Source: Gemmatimonadota bacterium (lineage in GTDB: Bacteria; Gemmatimonadota; Gemmatimonadetes; Longimicrobiales; Gaopeijiaceae). Taken from it: a stretch of 64,000 bases of DNA. A model generated the notes under the pieces. That model was given only the letters and a program-made list of their open reading frames with translations, was not told the DNA's origin and made no database searches. The translations under genes were made by a program, and so were the position numbers. Within the stretch, counting starts at the first letter, position 1. Each line of letters starts with the position of its first letter. The stretch covers positions 83,189-147,188 of the forward strand of contig PBPC01000077.1 of assembly GCA_002724575.1 (NCBI GenBank). The letters run 5' to 3'. Positions 53,410-61,686 of the stretch are shown here, piece by piece.

Positions 53410-54371
53410 ACAGTACTGCGGCCGACGAGACGGTGGCCATGGATAGCGACTCGATCTCTCTGATGGAAGTCTGCGGACTGCATTACCGTTACGCTTCGGG
53501 TTCCCCGGTGCTTATCGACATCAATCTGGAAGTGTCAGCGGGTGAGATAGTCGCGCTACTGGGCCCCAATGGTGCGGGTAAGAGTACTCTATTGCGCCTC
53601 CTCCTGAACGAATTGACCCCTGAAAGCGGAACCATTGTGGGTCCTCTCTTAAGTATGAAGTCAGGACGTGTGTTAATGGGTTATGCAGGAGAGGAGAGTG
53701 CGCACTTCAACTCTTTGACTGGTATCCAGAATGCACATTTCTTTGCCCGAGCAGCAGGGGTTGAAAAAGATGAAGTGTCGGAGGTGGTTTCTGATCTCAT
53801 GGATTTGGTTGGTTTGTCAGATGAGGCTGATAAGGTGGTGTCGTCGTACTCATTTGGGGCCAAGCGGAAGCTCTTGCTACTCGAGGCGCTAGTTCACCAG
53901 CCTAAGCTGCTCCTGCTAGATGAACCGACTGTAGGGCTTGATCCCATCTCCAGGGATGCACTGGCTCACATTCTAAGCAAATGCAGCCAGGAGGGCTCCG
54001 CGATCGTAATGGCTAGCCATGATCTGAATTTCCTAGAACAATTAGCAGACAGGATTCTTATAATCGACAAGGGTCGAGTAGTCTCATCTGGCTCTCAGGC
54101 CGAGCTACTTTCTTCCCTGGGAACAGCGACACGTTTCCAGGTATCAGTAGACGCAGCCGCTATCGAATTGCCTCAGTACTTCGGGGATAATGTAGAGTTG
54201 GTGGATGACTCTGGTCCGCTGGTGTTTGAGACAACCAGAGGACAGGCTGCACTGCCAGATATATGGGCTGCACTCATATCAGCGAGAGTCAAGATCTTGG
54301 GCGTAGAAGTGAGAGAGCCGGGCCTGGCAGAGTTGTTCCGAAGGGTTACTGGGCAGGAACTACCAGAATGA
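53406..54371 (+). CDS. ABC transporter ATP-binding protein
   Basis: GTG 53406 overlaps the upstream gene. The 321-residue protein has Walker A GPNGAGKS (53-60), a signature motif changed to SFGAKRK (149-155) in place of LSGGQ, Walker B LLLLDEP (168-174), and the switch histidine in MASHDLN. A C-terminal extension of about 90 residues follows the ATPase core. The permease follows with ATGA overlap. It resembles the ABC-2 export class. Next to the heme operon it could move heme or a protein partner, but no sequence feature proves the substrate. Confidence 0.9.
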   Translation: MNSTAADETVAMDSDSISLMEVCGLHYRYASGSPVLIDINLEVSAGEIVALLGPNGAGKSTLLRLLLNELTPESGTIVGPLLSMKSGRVLMGYAGEESAHFNSLTGIQNAHFFARAAGVEKDEVSEVVSDLMDLVGLSDEADKVVSSYSFGAKRKLLLLEALVHQPKLLLLDEPTVGLDPISRDALAHILSKCSQEGSAIVMASHDLNFLEQLADRILIIDKGRVVSSGSQAELLSSLGTATRFQVSVDAAAIELPQYFGDNVELVDDSGPLVFETTRGQAALPDIWAALISARVKILGVEVREPGLAELFRRVTGQELPE

Positions 54372-55078
54372 AGCTTCTTGTCGCAGCGATGGAATTTCGG
54401 CTAGCTCTAGCAAGGCCTCGTTTGTTAGCGTTGAATGTGATGGTGCCTGTGGCACTTGTGTTGGCGATCTCATTGGGTGGTGCACCAGTATTTCATGCAG
54501 CTGCCGTCTATACGGTACTCTTCACCCTTTTTGGGACATTTGGATCTTCGATTCCCCTTGTGCGTGATGCTGAATCCGGGCTTTTCGGTCGCATTATTAG
54601 AGCGGGTGTCCCGCGATCACACTTTCTTCTCGAGCGAGCGGTAGGCGGCAGCGCGATTGATGCACTTCAACTCTTACCTGCCCTCACAATCGCGACACTG
54701 GGTTCTATCTCACTTAATGAGTGGATTAGGGCTGTCCTCGTTCTTTGGTCCTCCGTATGGATAGCAAATCTGCTAGGCAACTTGGTAGCGGCAGTAGCGA
54801 GGTCTCTTGCTGAGACAGCACTGTTTTCTGCAGTCGCAGCGCTCCTCTTACTGCACTTCTCAGGTGTATTTAGGACCCCCTCTCCTCAGTCCTCATGGGC
54901 AGTGGTAGAAACTCTTAGCCCGTTTCAAGCTCTCCACGAGACCCTTTTTGCGGTATTAGTGGGCACTAGCACTGAGGTCCCACTGGGGCTCGTTCTTTGG
55001 GTACTAGTTCTTCCCACTGTAACGGTACTGTTAGCGAGGCCAATCACCAGGTCTTTGAGGGCGACCAGGGACGGTTAA
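54368..55078 (+). CDS. ABC-2-type membrane permease (CcmB-like size)
   Basis: ATG 54368 overlaps the ATPase stop (ATGA); the open frame runs further upstream in a non-coding way. The 236-residue product has six hydrophobic helices (about 18-40, 44-62, 92-118, 125-145, 150-170, 205-228), the plan of ABC-2 permeases and of CcmB. A clear CcmB signature is not visible, so a heme-export role for cytochrome c maturation is only a possibility suggested by the neighbouring cytochromes. A perfect 14-bp hairpin follows seven bases after its stop. Confidence 0.82.
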   Translation: MKLLVAAMEFRLALARPRLLALNVMVPVALVLAISLGGAPVFHAAAVYTVLFTLFGTFGSSIPLVRDAESGLFGRIIRAGVPRSHFLLERAVGGSAIDALQLLPALTIATLGSISLNEWIRAVLVLWSSVWIANLLGNLVAAVARSLAETALFSAVAALLLLHFSGVFRTPSPQSSWAVVETLSPFQALHETLFAVLVGTSTEVPLGLVLWVLVLPTVTVLLARPITRSLRATRDG

Positions 55079-55084
55079 GAATGC

Positions 55085-55117
55085 CCTTAACTGCAGCTAA
55101 ACAAGCTGCAGTTAAGG
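55085..55117. repeat. Perfect 14-bp inverted repeat (hairpin)
   Basis: CCTTAACTGCAGCT (55085-55098) and AGCTGCAGTTAAGG (55104-55117) are exact reverse complements around the 5-base loop AAACA. It lies seven bases after the ABC permease stop. No U tract follows, so it is not a classic intrinsic terminator. It could protect the 3' end of the long upstream transcript, serve as an operator, or be processed by RNase III. Confidence 0.92.
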
Positions 55118-55362
55118 CCCTGCTGACGGATGGGTATTTAAGGCTTGTAGGTGGCACTTCTAGGTCGGTTGCCCGAGGGGAACACTGTAGATATAATTTT
55201 AGGCGCTTTTCTTGTGAAAGATGGTGCGAGCACTGAGAATCCTTGTAACGAAGGGCTTGTCGTGCTTCTACGGAATATCTGCCTTAGGGCAATGTTCGGC
55301 AGTCATATTTGTTCAACAAAAGAGTTCTCCACGCTCGTATGAAACTTGAAGTCTAGCCAGGA

Positions 55363-55390
55363 AGGCCCGGGGGGTTGGTCCGCCGGGCCT
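55363..55390. repeat. GC-rich 8-bp inverted repeat
   Basis: AGGCCCGG (55363-55370) pairs perfectly with CCGGGCCT (55383-55390) across a 12-base G-rich loop. It may be a terminator stem without a U tract or a leader hairpin for the downstream USP operon. Confidence 0.6.
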
Positions 55391-55514
55391 GTCGTACATG
55401 TAGCTGTAAGTGGCACATATAAGGGAGCAGGTTAAGAGGTAGTAGTTCCCCCCCCTGTTTTACTGGCACCCTAGTTGGGAGTCAGACAAAAATTCCATTA
55501 TCGCGAAGGCAAGT

Positions 55515-57662
55515 ATGTATCGAGAGATTCTGGTCCCAGTAGATAACTCCGAGGCCTCACACTGGGCCGTTGATAGAGCGATTGAACTATGTCAACGCTC
55601 AGAGGGCCAGATTACTGGGAATCATGTTTATGCAGCCCGACTACATGATGTTCGTTTTCGTCAACTAGAGACGGGTCTCCCAGCGCAATTCCAGAGTGCC
55701 GAGGAGATCAAGCGCCAGCGCAAGATCCACGACAAGTTGATCGAAAAGGGTCTCCAGCTCATCTCGGATTCCTTCCTTGACCAGACGGATAAGCTGTGTA
55801 AGGCGGCTGGAGTACCTCTCACACGTCAGCTTCTGGAGGGCATCAACTACGAAGAGATTATCCGGGAAACGAACCGTGGGGAGGGACGACTACCGAGCCT
55901 TATCGGGTTTGACCCCAATATTGCGGACAAGTATGACGGCGGAGATCAAGTTCGTGGAGATGTTCAGATAGGCGAAGACGGGCGGATTATAGCTGAGGAC
56001 GAAGATCAAGAAGAGAAAATAGCAGGATCAAGTGGCCGGGCTTACGACTTGTTGGTTATGGGGGCACATGGTATAGGGCAGCAGGAGTTCTCCCAACTTG
56101 GGGGAGTTACAAGCCGCGTTCTTCGGAAGATTGAAAAAGACGCGATGGTCATTCGTAATGATCGAAAGCTGGAGGGTGGCAAGTGGATGGTCTGCATCGA
56201 TGGCTCAGCCTATAGCTATAAAGCAATGCGGCTAGCATTAGAAATGGCCCAGGAGTACGGTGCCACTCTTTATGTATGTTCGGCCTTTGATGTGGAATAT
56301 CACCACGTTGTGTTCGGTAACATTAAGGATGTTCTGTCTGTACAGGCCTCGAAAATCTTCAAGTTCGAGGAACAAGAAGAACTTCATAACAACATTATCG
56401 ACAAAGGTTTGCTCAAGCTCTGCAAGGCAAACATAAAGCGTGCACAAGTCATGGCCGAAGAGTTTCCTGACGTGGAAGTTGAAACGCAGATTCTCATCGG
56501 AAAGCCATTTGACTGTATTCTCAGGTGGGTAGAAGAAGTGGAGCCCTCAATGCTGGTCCTAGCTCGCCATGGTAGCCACCGGATTGAAGGGACTGACCTG
56601 GGCTCACAAGCAGAAAACCTCGCCCGCTTAGCTGATACGAGTATCCTTCTTGTTGGGACTGAGAACGTCCATCCGGAAGAGATTCCTTGGATTGAGGAAG
56701 ATGGAGAGACAGGTCTAGAGTGGGGCCCAGGAGCGGAAGTGCGCATCCTACGGGTGCCCCCTTTCGCACTTGGGATTGCCCGTCGGGCTGTCGAGGAATT
56801 TGTGCTAGACAACTATGGTCTAGGTGCTAATGGAACTTATCGGGAGGAGCGCCCTCGTGAGGCAGTAAATGGGAAGCTTGCATCGAGTCTAGAAGCTGGA
56901 ACCCACAGTAATGGCAACGGTTCAGGGGCCCAGTCTTCGAATGGCGAAGTCCGAGCACCAGCCGTTCCACCATTGGGCACCAATGGATTGCCGATGGTGA
57001 CCAATGAGCGGCTAGACGAAGCCATCAAGAAACTTCTTCCTACGCACATGCAGCTCATCATGGGTATCGGTACGGCGGAAGAACTTGCCCTAGCGGAAGT
57101 CAAGGCTGAAGAGGCGATGAAGCGAACCCATGTCGAAGGGAGTGATGTTGATCCTGAGCCCAGCACGCCAATGATTTCTGTGGCTTGTCCTTACACCGGG
57201 CACGTTCAGACTCGGGAACGGAATGAGCAAGACCCGGTTGTCTGGACAGTTGAAGCTCGTGAGCGCCTGGAAAATGTGCCGCTAATAGCACGTCCGCTTG
57301 CCCGAAACACTGTTGAGCGGTTTGCTCGGGATAACAGTTTTTGGAGGGTTACCACGCTTGTCATGGATGAGAATAAAGATGCCATGATTGCTGCTGATGA
57401 ATTTGATATGGATACAATGCTGGTCATGTTTCGTGAACTTCAAGCGAAGCAGCTTAAGGCTACGGCAGAGGGCGTCGACGGTATGACTCCAGAGATGCGC
57501 AAATTTATTGAGGAAGCGAAAGCTCAGGGTGTAACGAGGTGCCCTGTTCGTGATGTTGCAGAAGCTGCGGACGATTGTCCGGTAGATTTCAAGACTGCAA
57601 CGCCAGAGGAAGCGAAGTCCGCGGTTGAAGCGTTCATGACGGATGGGGACGCTAGCGAGTGA
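55515..57662 (+). CDS. Double universal-stress-protein / double PCP_red fusion
   Basis: The 715-residue protein begins with a USP domain (MYREILVPVDNSEAS; ATP loop near GAHGIG at about 178-183) that contains a long acidic insertion. A second USP domain follows (about 220-380; MVCIDGSAYSYKAMR and ARHGSHRIEG). Two PCP_red domains come next: one from W403 (GPGAEVRILRVPPFALGIAR) and one from W577 (TVEARERLENVPLIARPLAR), separated by an Asn/Gly-rich linker. The C-terminus has two CP motifs. USP domains bind ATP or AMP and respond to energy stress. The fusion with the tetrapyrrole-reductase accessory domain is unusual. It overlaps the radical SAM gene by GTGA. Confidence 0.85.
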   Translation: MYREILVPVDNSEASHWAVDRAIELCQRSEGQITGNHVYAARLHDVRFRQLETGLPAQFQSAEEIKRQRKIHDKLIEKGLQLISDSFLDQTDKLCKAAGVPLTRQLLEGINYEEIIRETNRGEGRLPSLIGFDPNIADKYDGGDQVRGDVQIGEDGRIIAEDEDQEEKIAGSSGRAYDLLVMGAHGIGQQEFSQLGGVTSRVLRKIEKDAMVIRNDRKLEGGKWMVCIDGSAYSYKAMRLALEMAQEYGATLYVCSAFDVEYHHVVFGNIKDVLSVQASKIFKFEEQEELHNNIIDKGLLKLCKANIKRAQVMAEEFPDVEVETQILIGKPFDCILRWVEEVEPSMLVLARHGSHRIEGTDLGSQAENLARLADTSILLVGTENVHPEEIPWIEEDGETGLEWGPGAEVRILRVPPFALGIARRAVEEFVLDNYGLGANGTYREERPREAVNGKLASSLEAGTHSNGNGSGAQSSNGEVRAPAVPPLGTNGLPMVTNERLDEAIKKLLPTHMQLIMGIGTAEELALAEVKAEEAMKRTHVEGSDVDPEPSTPMISVACPYTGHVQTRERNEQDPVVWTVEARERLENVPLIARPLARNTVERFARDNSFWRVTTLVMDENKDAMIAADEFDMDTMLVMFRELQAKQLKATAEGVDGMTPEMRKFIEEAKAQGVTRCPVRDVAEAADDCPVDFKTATPEEAKSAVEAFMTDGDASE

Positions 57663-59104
57663 AAATAGGCACTTTCTCTGCTGGCCAGAATTTGGTCACG
57701 GAAAGGTTTGAGTCCCTTCCTATTCTGGACTTCCCTGTCGATCCAACTCAGTTCTCCCATAAGCGTGATCAAGAACTTGAAGCTGCACGGCCGGACACCG
57801 CTATACCGCACGTGGTGGCATGGAATATTACCCGACGCTGCAACCTTGAGTGTTCTCACTGCTATATATCTGCTGGTTCATGGCAGAGTGCAGAGAACGA
57901 ACTCTCTACAGAAGACTGCCATCGCGTATTGGATGATGTGCTGGCGGTGAACCCTGCTGTGCTCTTGATCCTAAGTGGAGGAGAGCCATTAGTACGCGAT
58001 GATCTCGAAGAAATAGCGGATCATGCGGCGTCAGCAGGTGCGACAGTGGTGGTCGGTACCAATGGTACCGGCCTGAGCGATGAGCGCATTAGATCTCTTA
58101 AGGGAGCCGGTGTCCGAGGGGTCGCTGTGAGTATCGACTCACTGGACCCAGACTATCACGACCGCTTTAGGCATGGCTCGGGGTCTTTGTCTGCAACGCT
58201 TGATGCAGTGACGCGTCTTGGTGAGCATGGACTCGATTTCATTGTCCAGACCAGCCTTACTAGAGGGAATCGCTCAGAGCTACCTGATCTCGTGGAATGG
58301 GCTGCTGAAAAAGGTGCAGTTTCCTTCAATCTCTATTTCTTGGTTCCTACAGGGCGAGGGGAACGCATGGAAGGTCTTTCGCCTGAAGAAAACGAGGAGG
58401 TTCTGGCTGAATTGGTATTGCTAGAGCAGGCGAATCGTGGACGAATGATGATCCGCTCAAAGTGCCAGCCTCAATTGATGAGGCACATAGTTGAAACTGA
58501 CGAGGAGTCTCCTTTACTGAACTACGCTACACGCTGTCCATGTGGTGTCCAATACTGCAGGATTACTCCTGAAGGCAAGCTTACCCCTTGTCCTTATATG
58601 CCGGCTGTGGCTGGGGACCTGATGAAGGAGTCATTCGAGGACATCTGGAAGGAATCTTCTTTATTCACAGCGTTACGTGGGGGCGCACTCTCAGGGCGTT
58701 GTGGGCGATGCGAGTACCGCGGAATCTGTGGTGGCTGCCGCGCGCGCGCGTTCGCTCAAACGGGAGACCCCCTTGGGCCCGATGAGTCGTGTGCTTACGA
58801 TCCACCGGGTAACCGTCCTTTTGTGGAGCCCCGCCGACAGGTGACTTATGGAGCGGCAGCTGCTAGGGAAATGGTGTGGACACCAGAGGCGGAAGAGCGA
58901 ATCTCTCGAGCTCCTAGCTTCGTCCGTGGCGTGGTGACCAAACGAGTAGAAGATTTTGCGCGAAGGCATGGCTACACCGAAGTCAATCTTGAAGTAATGG
59001 CTGAGGTGAGGCGAAAAATGCCCGTGGATTTCTCTAAGCGAGTGCCTTTTTTCTTAAAGGACCACGAGAAGGCCCCTGAGCATGTGGAGACGACAGATGC
59101 CTAA
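57659..59104 (+). CDS. Radical SAM/SPASM protein with C-terminal PCP_red domain (NirJ/AhbD-like)
   Basis: The 481-residue protein has the radical SAM cluster motif C61, C65, C68 (RRCNLECSHCY), GGEPL near residue 105, and a cysteine-rich SPASM-like region (CPCGVQYC, CPYMP, CGRCEYRGICGGC) able to hold one or two auxiliary clusters. The overall style resembles the heme-modifying NirJ and AhbC/AhbD enzymes and PqqE-like peptide modifiers. Residues 406-456 (VWTPEAEERISRAPSFVRG onward) are a PCP_red domain. It overlaps the USP fusion upstream and the oxidase gene downstream, so all three are co-translated. A tetrapyrrole substrate is inferred, not shown. Confidence 0.88.
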   Translation: MKIGTFSAGQNLVTERFESLPILDFPVDPTQFSHKRDQELEAARPDTAIPHVVAWNITRRCNLECSHCYISAGSWQSAENELSTEDCHRVLDDVLAVNPAVLLILSGGEPLVRDDLEEIADHAASAGATVVVGTNGTGLSDERIRSLKGAGVRGVAVSIDSLDPDYHDRFRHGSGSLSATLDAVTRLGEHGLDFIVQTSLTRGNRSELPDLVEWAAEKGAVSFNLYFLVPTGRGERMEGLSPEENEEVLAELVLLEQANRGRMMIRSKCQPQLMRHIVETDEESPLLNYATRCPCGVQYCRITPEGKLTPCPYMPAVAGDLMKESFEDIWKESSLFTALRGGALSGRCGRCEYRGICGGCRARAFAQTGDPLGPDESCAYDPPGNRPFVEPRRQVTYGAAAAREMVWTPEAEERISRAPSFVRGVVTKRVEDFARRHGYTEVNLEVMAEVRRKMPVDFSKRVPFFLKDHEKAPEHVETTDA

Positions 59105-60896
59105 GATCAGTCGTAGAGCGGAGTGGTCTTGGCTACAAGCGAGTTTGCCAGTGGCAATTGTAGTGGCCATTGGGTTAATAGCGATCGCGATCGAACCCCT
59201 GGCAGCGCAGGGCTACACACCTCGGGAATATGGTGACTTCCCTGTTATCGGAAGTCGGGCCGCCATCTGGATTGCCGCCCAGCTTCATCTCTTCTTTGCG
59301 GCATTCGTGCTTGGTGTGCCGATGTTTGCGGTTGTTGCTGAGGCGATCGGGATCTTTAGTTCTGACGATCGATATGACAAGCTAGCGAAGGAGTTCACCC
59401 GGCTATTGCTGGTTTCCTACTCGGCGACAGCGATTTGGGGTGCGATCCTCGTCTTTGGACTGATCACACTGTATCCGGGTTTATGGGGCTACCTGTCGGA
59501 GATCTTTGCCCCGTCCATGTGGGTTTACGTGGGGATCTTCTTTTTCGAGTCGTTTACGCTCTACCTGTATTACTACGGTTGGGATCGCTGGAAGAAGGGT
59601 CGAGCAAAATGGGGTCATTGGGGCCTTGGTATCCTGCTTAATCTCTGGGGTACGGCAGTGATGTTGATCGCCAATTCTTGGCTCACATACATGATGAGTC
59701 CGCCTGCCGAGGTCACCCCGGATACGGCTCCAGGGATGGTACAGTTTTGGAGTGCATTTGCTAACGCAACCTGGATGCCAATCAATATCCACCGCTTGAT
59801 CGCTAATGTTGTATTTGGTGGTGCGATCGTCGGGGCTTATGCGGCCTATCGCTTCCTCTCCGCGAAAACTGATGAAGAGCGAGCGCATTACGATTGGATG
59901 GGTTATATCGGGAACTTCATTGCGATCAGCGCCCTCATCGTGCTGCCTTTCGCTGGCTATTGGCTTGGCCGAGAGATTTACGAGTTCAACCAGCAGATGG
60001 GTACCACCATGATGGGTGGTTTCATGAGCTGGCTATGGGTGGTACAGGCCTTCTTGATCGCAGTTCTCTTCCTAGCTGGTAATTACTATTTGTGGGTTGG
60101 TATGGGTCGTATCCCTGGGGCAGAGCGGTTCATGCCGTACACGAAGTGGATGCTGCTTGTTCTATTGATTGGTGCAGCAGTTTGGGCCACCCCACGCAAC
60201 ATGATTGCAGACCGTGCCGAGATCACTGCTATGGGCGGCCAGTTCCATCCGTTCTTAGGCGTTCTGGGTGTCATGAGTGCGAAGAACACTGCAGTTAACT
60301 TCATGATCCTAACGACGTTTTTGTCCTTCCTGCTTTACCGTAGGGCGAACAAGAAGGCGGTAGTCTCCTGGGAGAAGACTGGAACTACGATCCAAGGTGC
60401 CCTCTTTGCTGTTTCTGCAGCCGTGGTCCTTTTCTACGGGATCTATGGGTACTTCGTTCCCTCGATCGTACGTATCGGATTCAGTGTCTATCAGGTTCTT
60501 GCAGTGATTGCCGCAATCATTCTTGTCGTCGTGATAGATGTGTTCATGATGCGTGGGGCTGAATCACGGGGAGAAATCCGCTGGGGAGAAATGCCAGAAC
60601 GTTCTCAGTACGCTCTTTTTATCCTCGCAGTCACTTTTACTTGGCTAATGGGTTTGATGGGCTTTGCTAGAAGCGGGATTAGGCAACACTGGCATGTTTT
60701 TGAGGTTATCAGAGATACAAGCGTTGATGCGGCGACGCCGGCGCTTGGTTATGCATCGATCGTGATTTCTGCATGTGTACTCATCTTTCTCAGCTTGGTC
60801 ACCTTTATCTTTTGGGTTGGTGGTTTAGCTGAGAAGCCTGTGATCTCGGGCACGGCGGTTGGTGCTACCGCTTCGGCTTCAGCAGATGGGGACTAG
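59097..60896 (+). CDS. CydA-like cytochrome bd-family oxidase subunit I
   Basis: ATG 59097 is chosen (GGAGA seven bases upstream) over ATG 59082. The 599-residue protein has about fourteen membrane helices. Several CydA landmarks are recognisable: an early histidine in AAQLHLFFAAFVLG, a glutamate-containing FFFESFTLYLYYYGWDRW, IANSWLTYMMSP, and NIHRLIAN with a possible axial histidine. The hydrophilic quinol-binding Q-loop signature of E. coli CydA is not evident, and no CydB gene follows; three cytochrome c genes do. It may therefore exchange electrons with cytochrome c rather than quinol, as proposed for divergent CydA-like proteins in Nitrospirota and related phyla. Confidence 0.85.
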   Translation: MPKISRRAEWSWLQASLPVAIVVAIGLIAIAIEPLAAQGYTPREYGDFPVIGSRAAIWIAAQLHLFFAAFVLGVPMFAVVAEAIGIFSSDDRYDKLAKEFTRLLLVSYSATAIWGAILVFGLITLYPGLWGYLSEIFAPSMWVYVGIFFFESFTLYLYYYGWDRWKKGRAKWGHWGLGILLNLWGTAVMLIANSWLTYMMSPPAEVTPDTAPGMVQFWSAFANATWMPINIHRLIANVVFGGAIVGAYAAYRFLSAKTDEERAHYDWMGYIGNFIAISALIVLPFAGYWLGREIYEFNQQMGTTMMGGFMSWLWVVQAFLIAVLFLAGNYYLWVGMGRIPGAERFMPYTKWMLLVLLIGAAVWATPRNMIADRAEITAMGGQFHPFLGVLGVMSAKNTAVNFMILTTFLSFLLYRRANKKAVVSWEKTGTTIQGALFAVSAAVVLFYGIYGYFVPSIVRIGFSVYQVLAVIAAIILVVVIDVFMMRGAESRGEIRWGEMPERSQYALFILAVTFTWLMGLMGFARSGIRQHWHVFEVIRDTSVDAATPALGYASIVISACVLIFLSLVTFIFWVGGLAEKPVISGTAVGATASASADGD

Positions 60897-60906
60897 GAGC
60901 TAGGCG

Positions 60907-61683
60907 ATGACGAACATCAAAGTCCTTGGGGTGATGATTGGCACGCTAGCCGTCTATACGTGGATCGCCAATGCGATTCCGCAGATAGAATCAGCGGTGC
61001 CTGAAGAGGTGAGTTTTTCGGCAGATGTGAGTCCAGCCGAACTCGTAGCAGCTGGGGCTGAGCTCTATAGTGGAGGAGGTGGATGTACCACCTGTCATGG
61101 GCTTGAAACTCGAGCTCCAAATCTTCTTACTGACTACAACGGTGAAGGAACAATAGGCCAGCGGTGTGGGACACGTGTGAGTGGACAGGATTGCAAGACC
61201 TATCTCCACGAGTCCATGATGGATCCAGCGGGCTATGTCTTGGAAGGTTTCGAGCCGATGGTGTTTCAGGCTCGCGTCCTTTCAGGTGCTCAGATTTGGT
61301 CTCTTGTAGCGTTCCTCCAAGATCAAGGCGGCGTAGTCACCGTGAGTGGCTCTGACGTTGCGACAGCTGCAGAAGCAGATGCTGCCGCCCCTGCTGGTGG
61401 ACCAATGGTGGCGTCAAATGATCCACTCGAGATTATGCGTGGAAATCTCTGCTTAGGGTGTCACATGCTCGACGGTGAAGGAGCCGAGCTTGGGCCAGCG
61501 TTCGATGGCATGGGATCTCGCATCGCCACCGACCGCATCCGAACGGGTATCATTGATCCGGCACTTGAGATTGCTGAAGGATTTGACCATTTGGCCGGTT
61601 CTATGCCACCCAACCTCGGTGATATGCTGACTGCGCGGCAGCTGGAGGTACTCGTGGACTTTTTGGCAGGACAAGGAGGCTAG
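60907..61683 (+). CDS. Membrane-anchored diheme cytochrome c
   Basis: The 258-residue protein has one N-terminal membrane helix (about 5-24) and two c-type heme sites: CTTCH (60-64) and CLGCH (182-186). An Ala-rich linker (about 150-170) separates the domains. Two further cysteines in the first domain (RCGTRVSGQDCKTYLH) may form a disulfide. Methionines such as in GSMPPNLGDM could be distal ligands. It lies ten bases after the CydA-like gene and is its likely electron partner on the periplasmic side. Confidence 0.92.
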   Translation: MTNIKVLGVMIGTLAVYTWIANAIPQIESAVPEEVSFSADVSPAELVAAGAELYSGGGGCTTCHGLETRAPNLLTDYNGEGTIGQRCGTRVSGQDCKTYLHESMMDPAGYVLEGFEPMVFQARVLSGAQIWSLVAFLQDQGGVVTVSGSDVATAAEADAAAPAGGPMVASNDPLEIMRGNLCLGCHMLDGEGAELGPAFDGMGSRIATDRIRTGIIDPALEIAEGFDHLAGSMPPNLGDMLTARQLEVLVDFLAGQGG

Positions 61684-61686
61684 GGC

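Larger units (their letters stand above)
55079..55514. other. 436-base intergenic region between the ABC permease and USP genes
   Basis: The stretch starts with a perfect 14-bp hairpin and contains a second GC-rich hairpin near 55363. A run of nine C (55450-55458) lies 60 bases before the USP gene. Short open frames (55081-55236 and 55151-55342) show no family likeness or good start context. The last 60 bases should hold the promoter of the USP/radical SAM/oxidase operon, but I see only poor -35/-10 candidates. Confidence 0.5.

Noticed and set aside
54263..54367. Upstream extension of the ABC permease
   Set aside because: The added residues are polar and overlap the ATPase gene; ATG 54368 gives a normal ATGA overlap.
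55151..55342. 63-codon ORF between the ABC permease and USP genes
   Set aside because: Weak start context, no recognisable domain, and it spans a region with hairpins; more likely non-coding.
52912..59104. PCP_red domains as evidence of chlorophyll synthesis
   Set aside because: No BchN, BchL, Mg-chelatase or other bch gene is present, and the domains are fused to unrelated partners.
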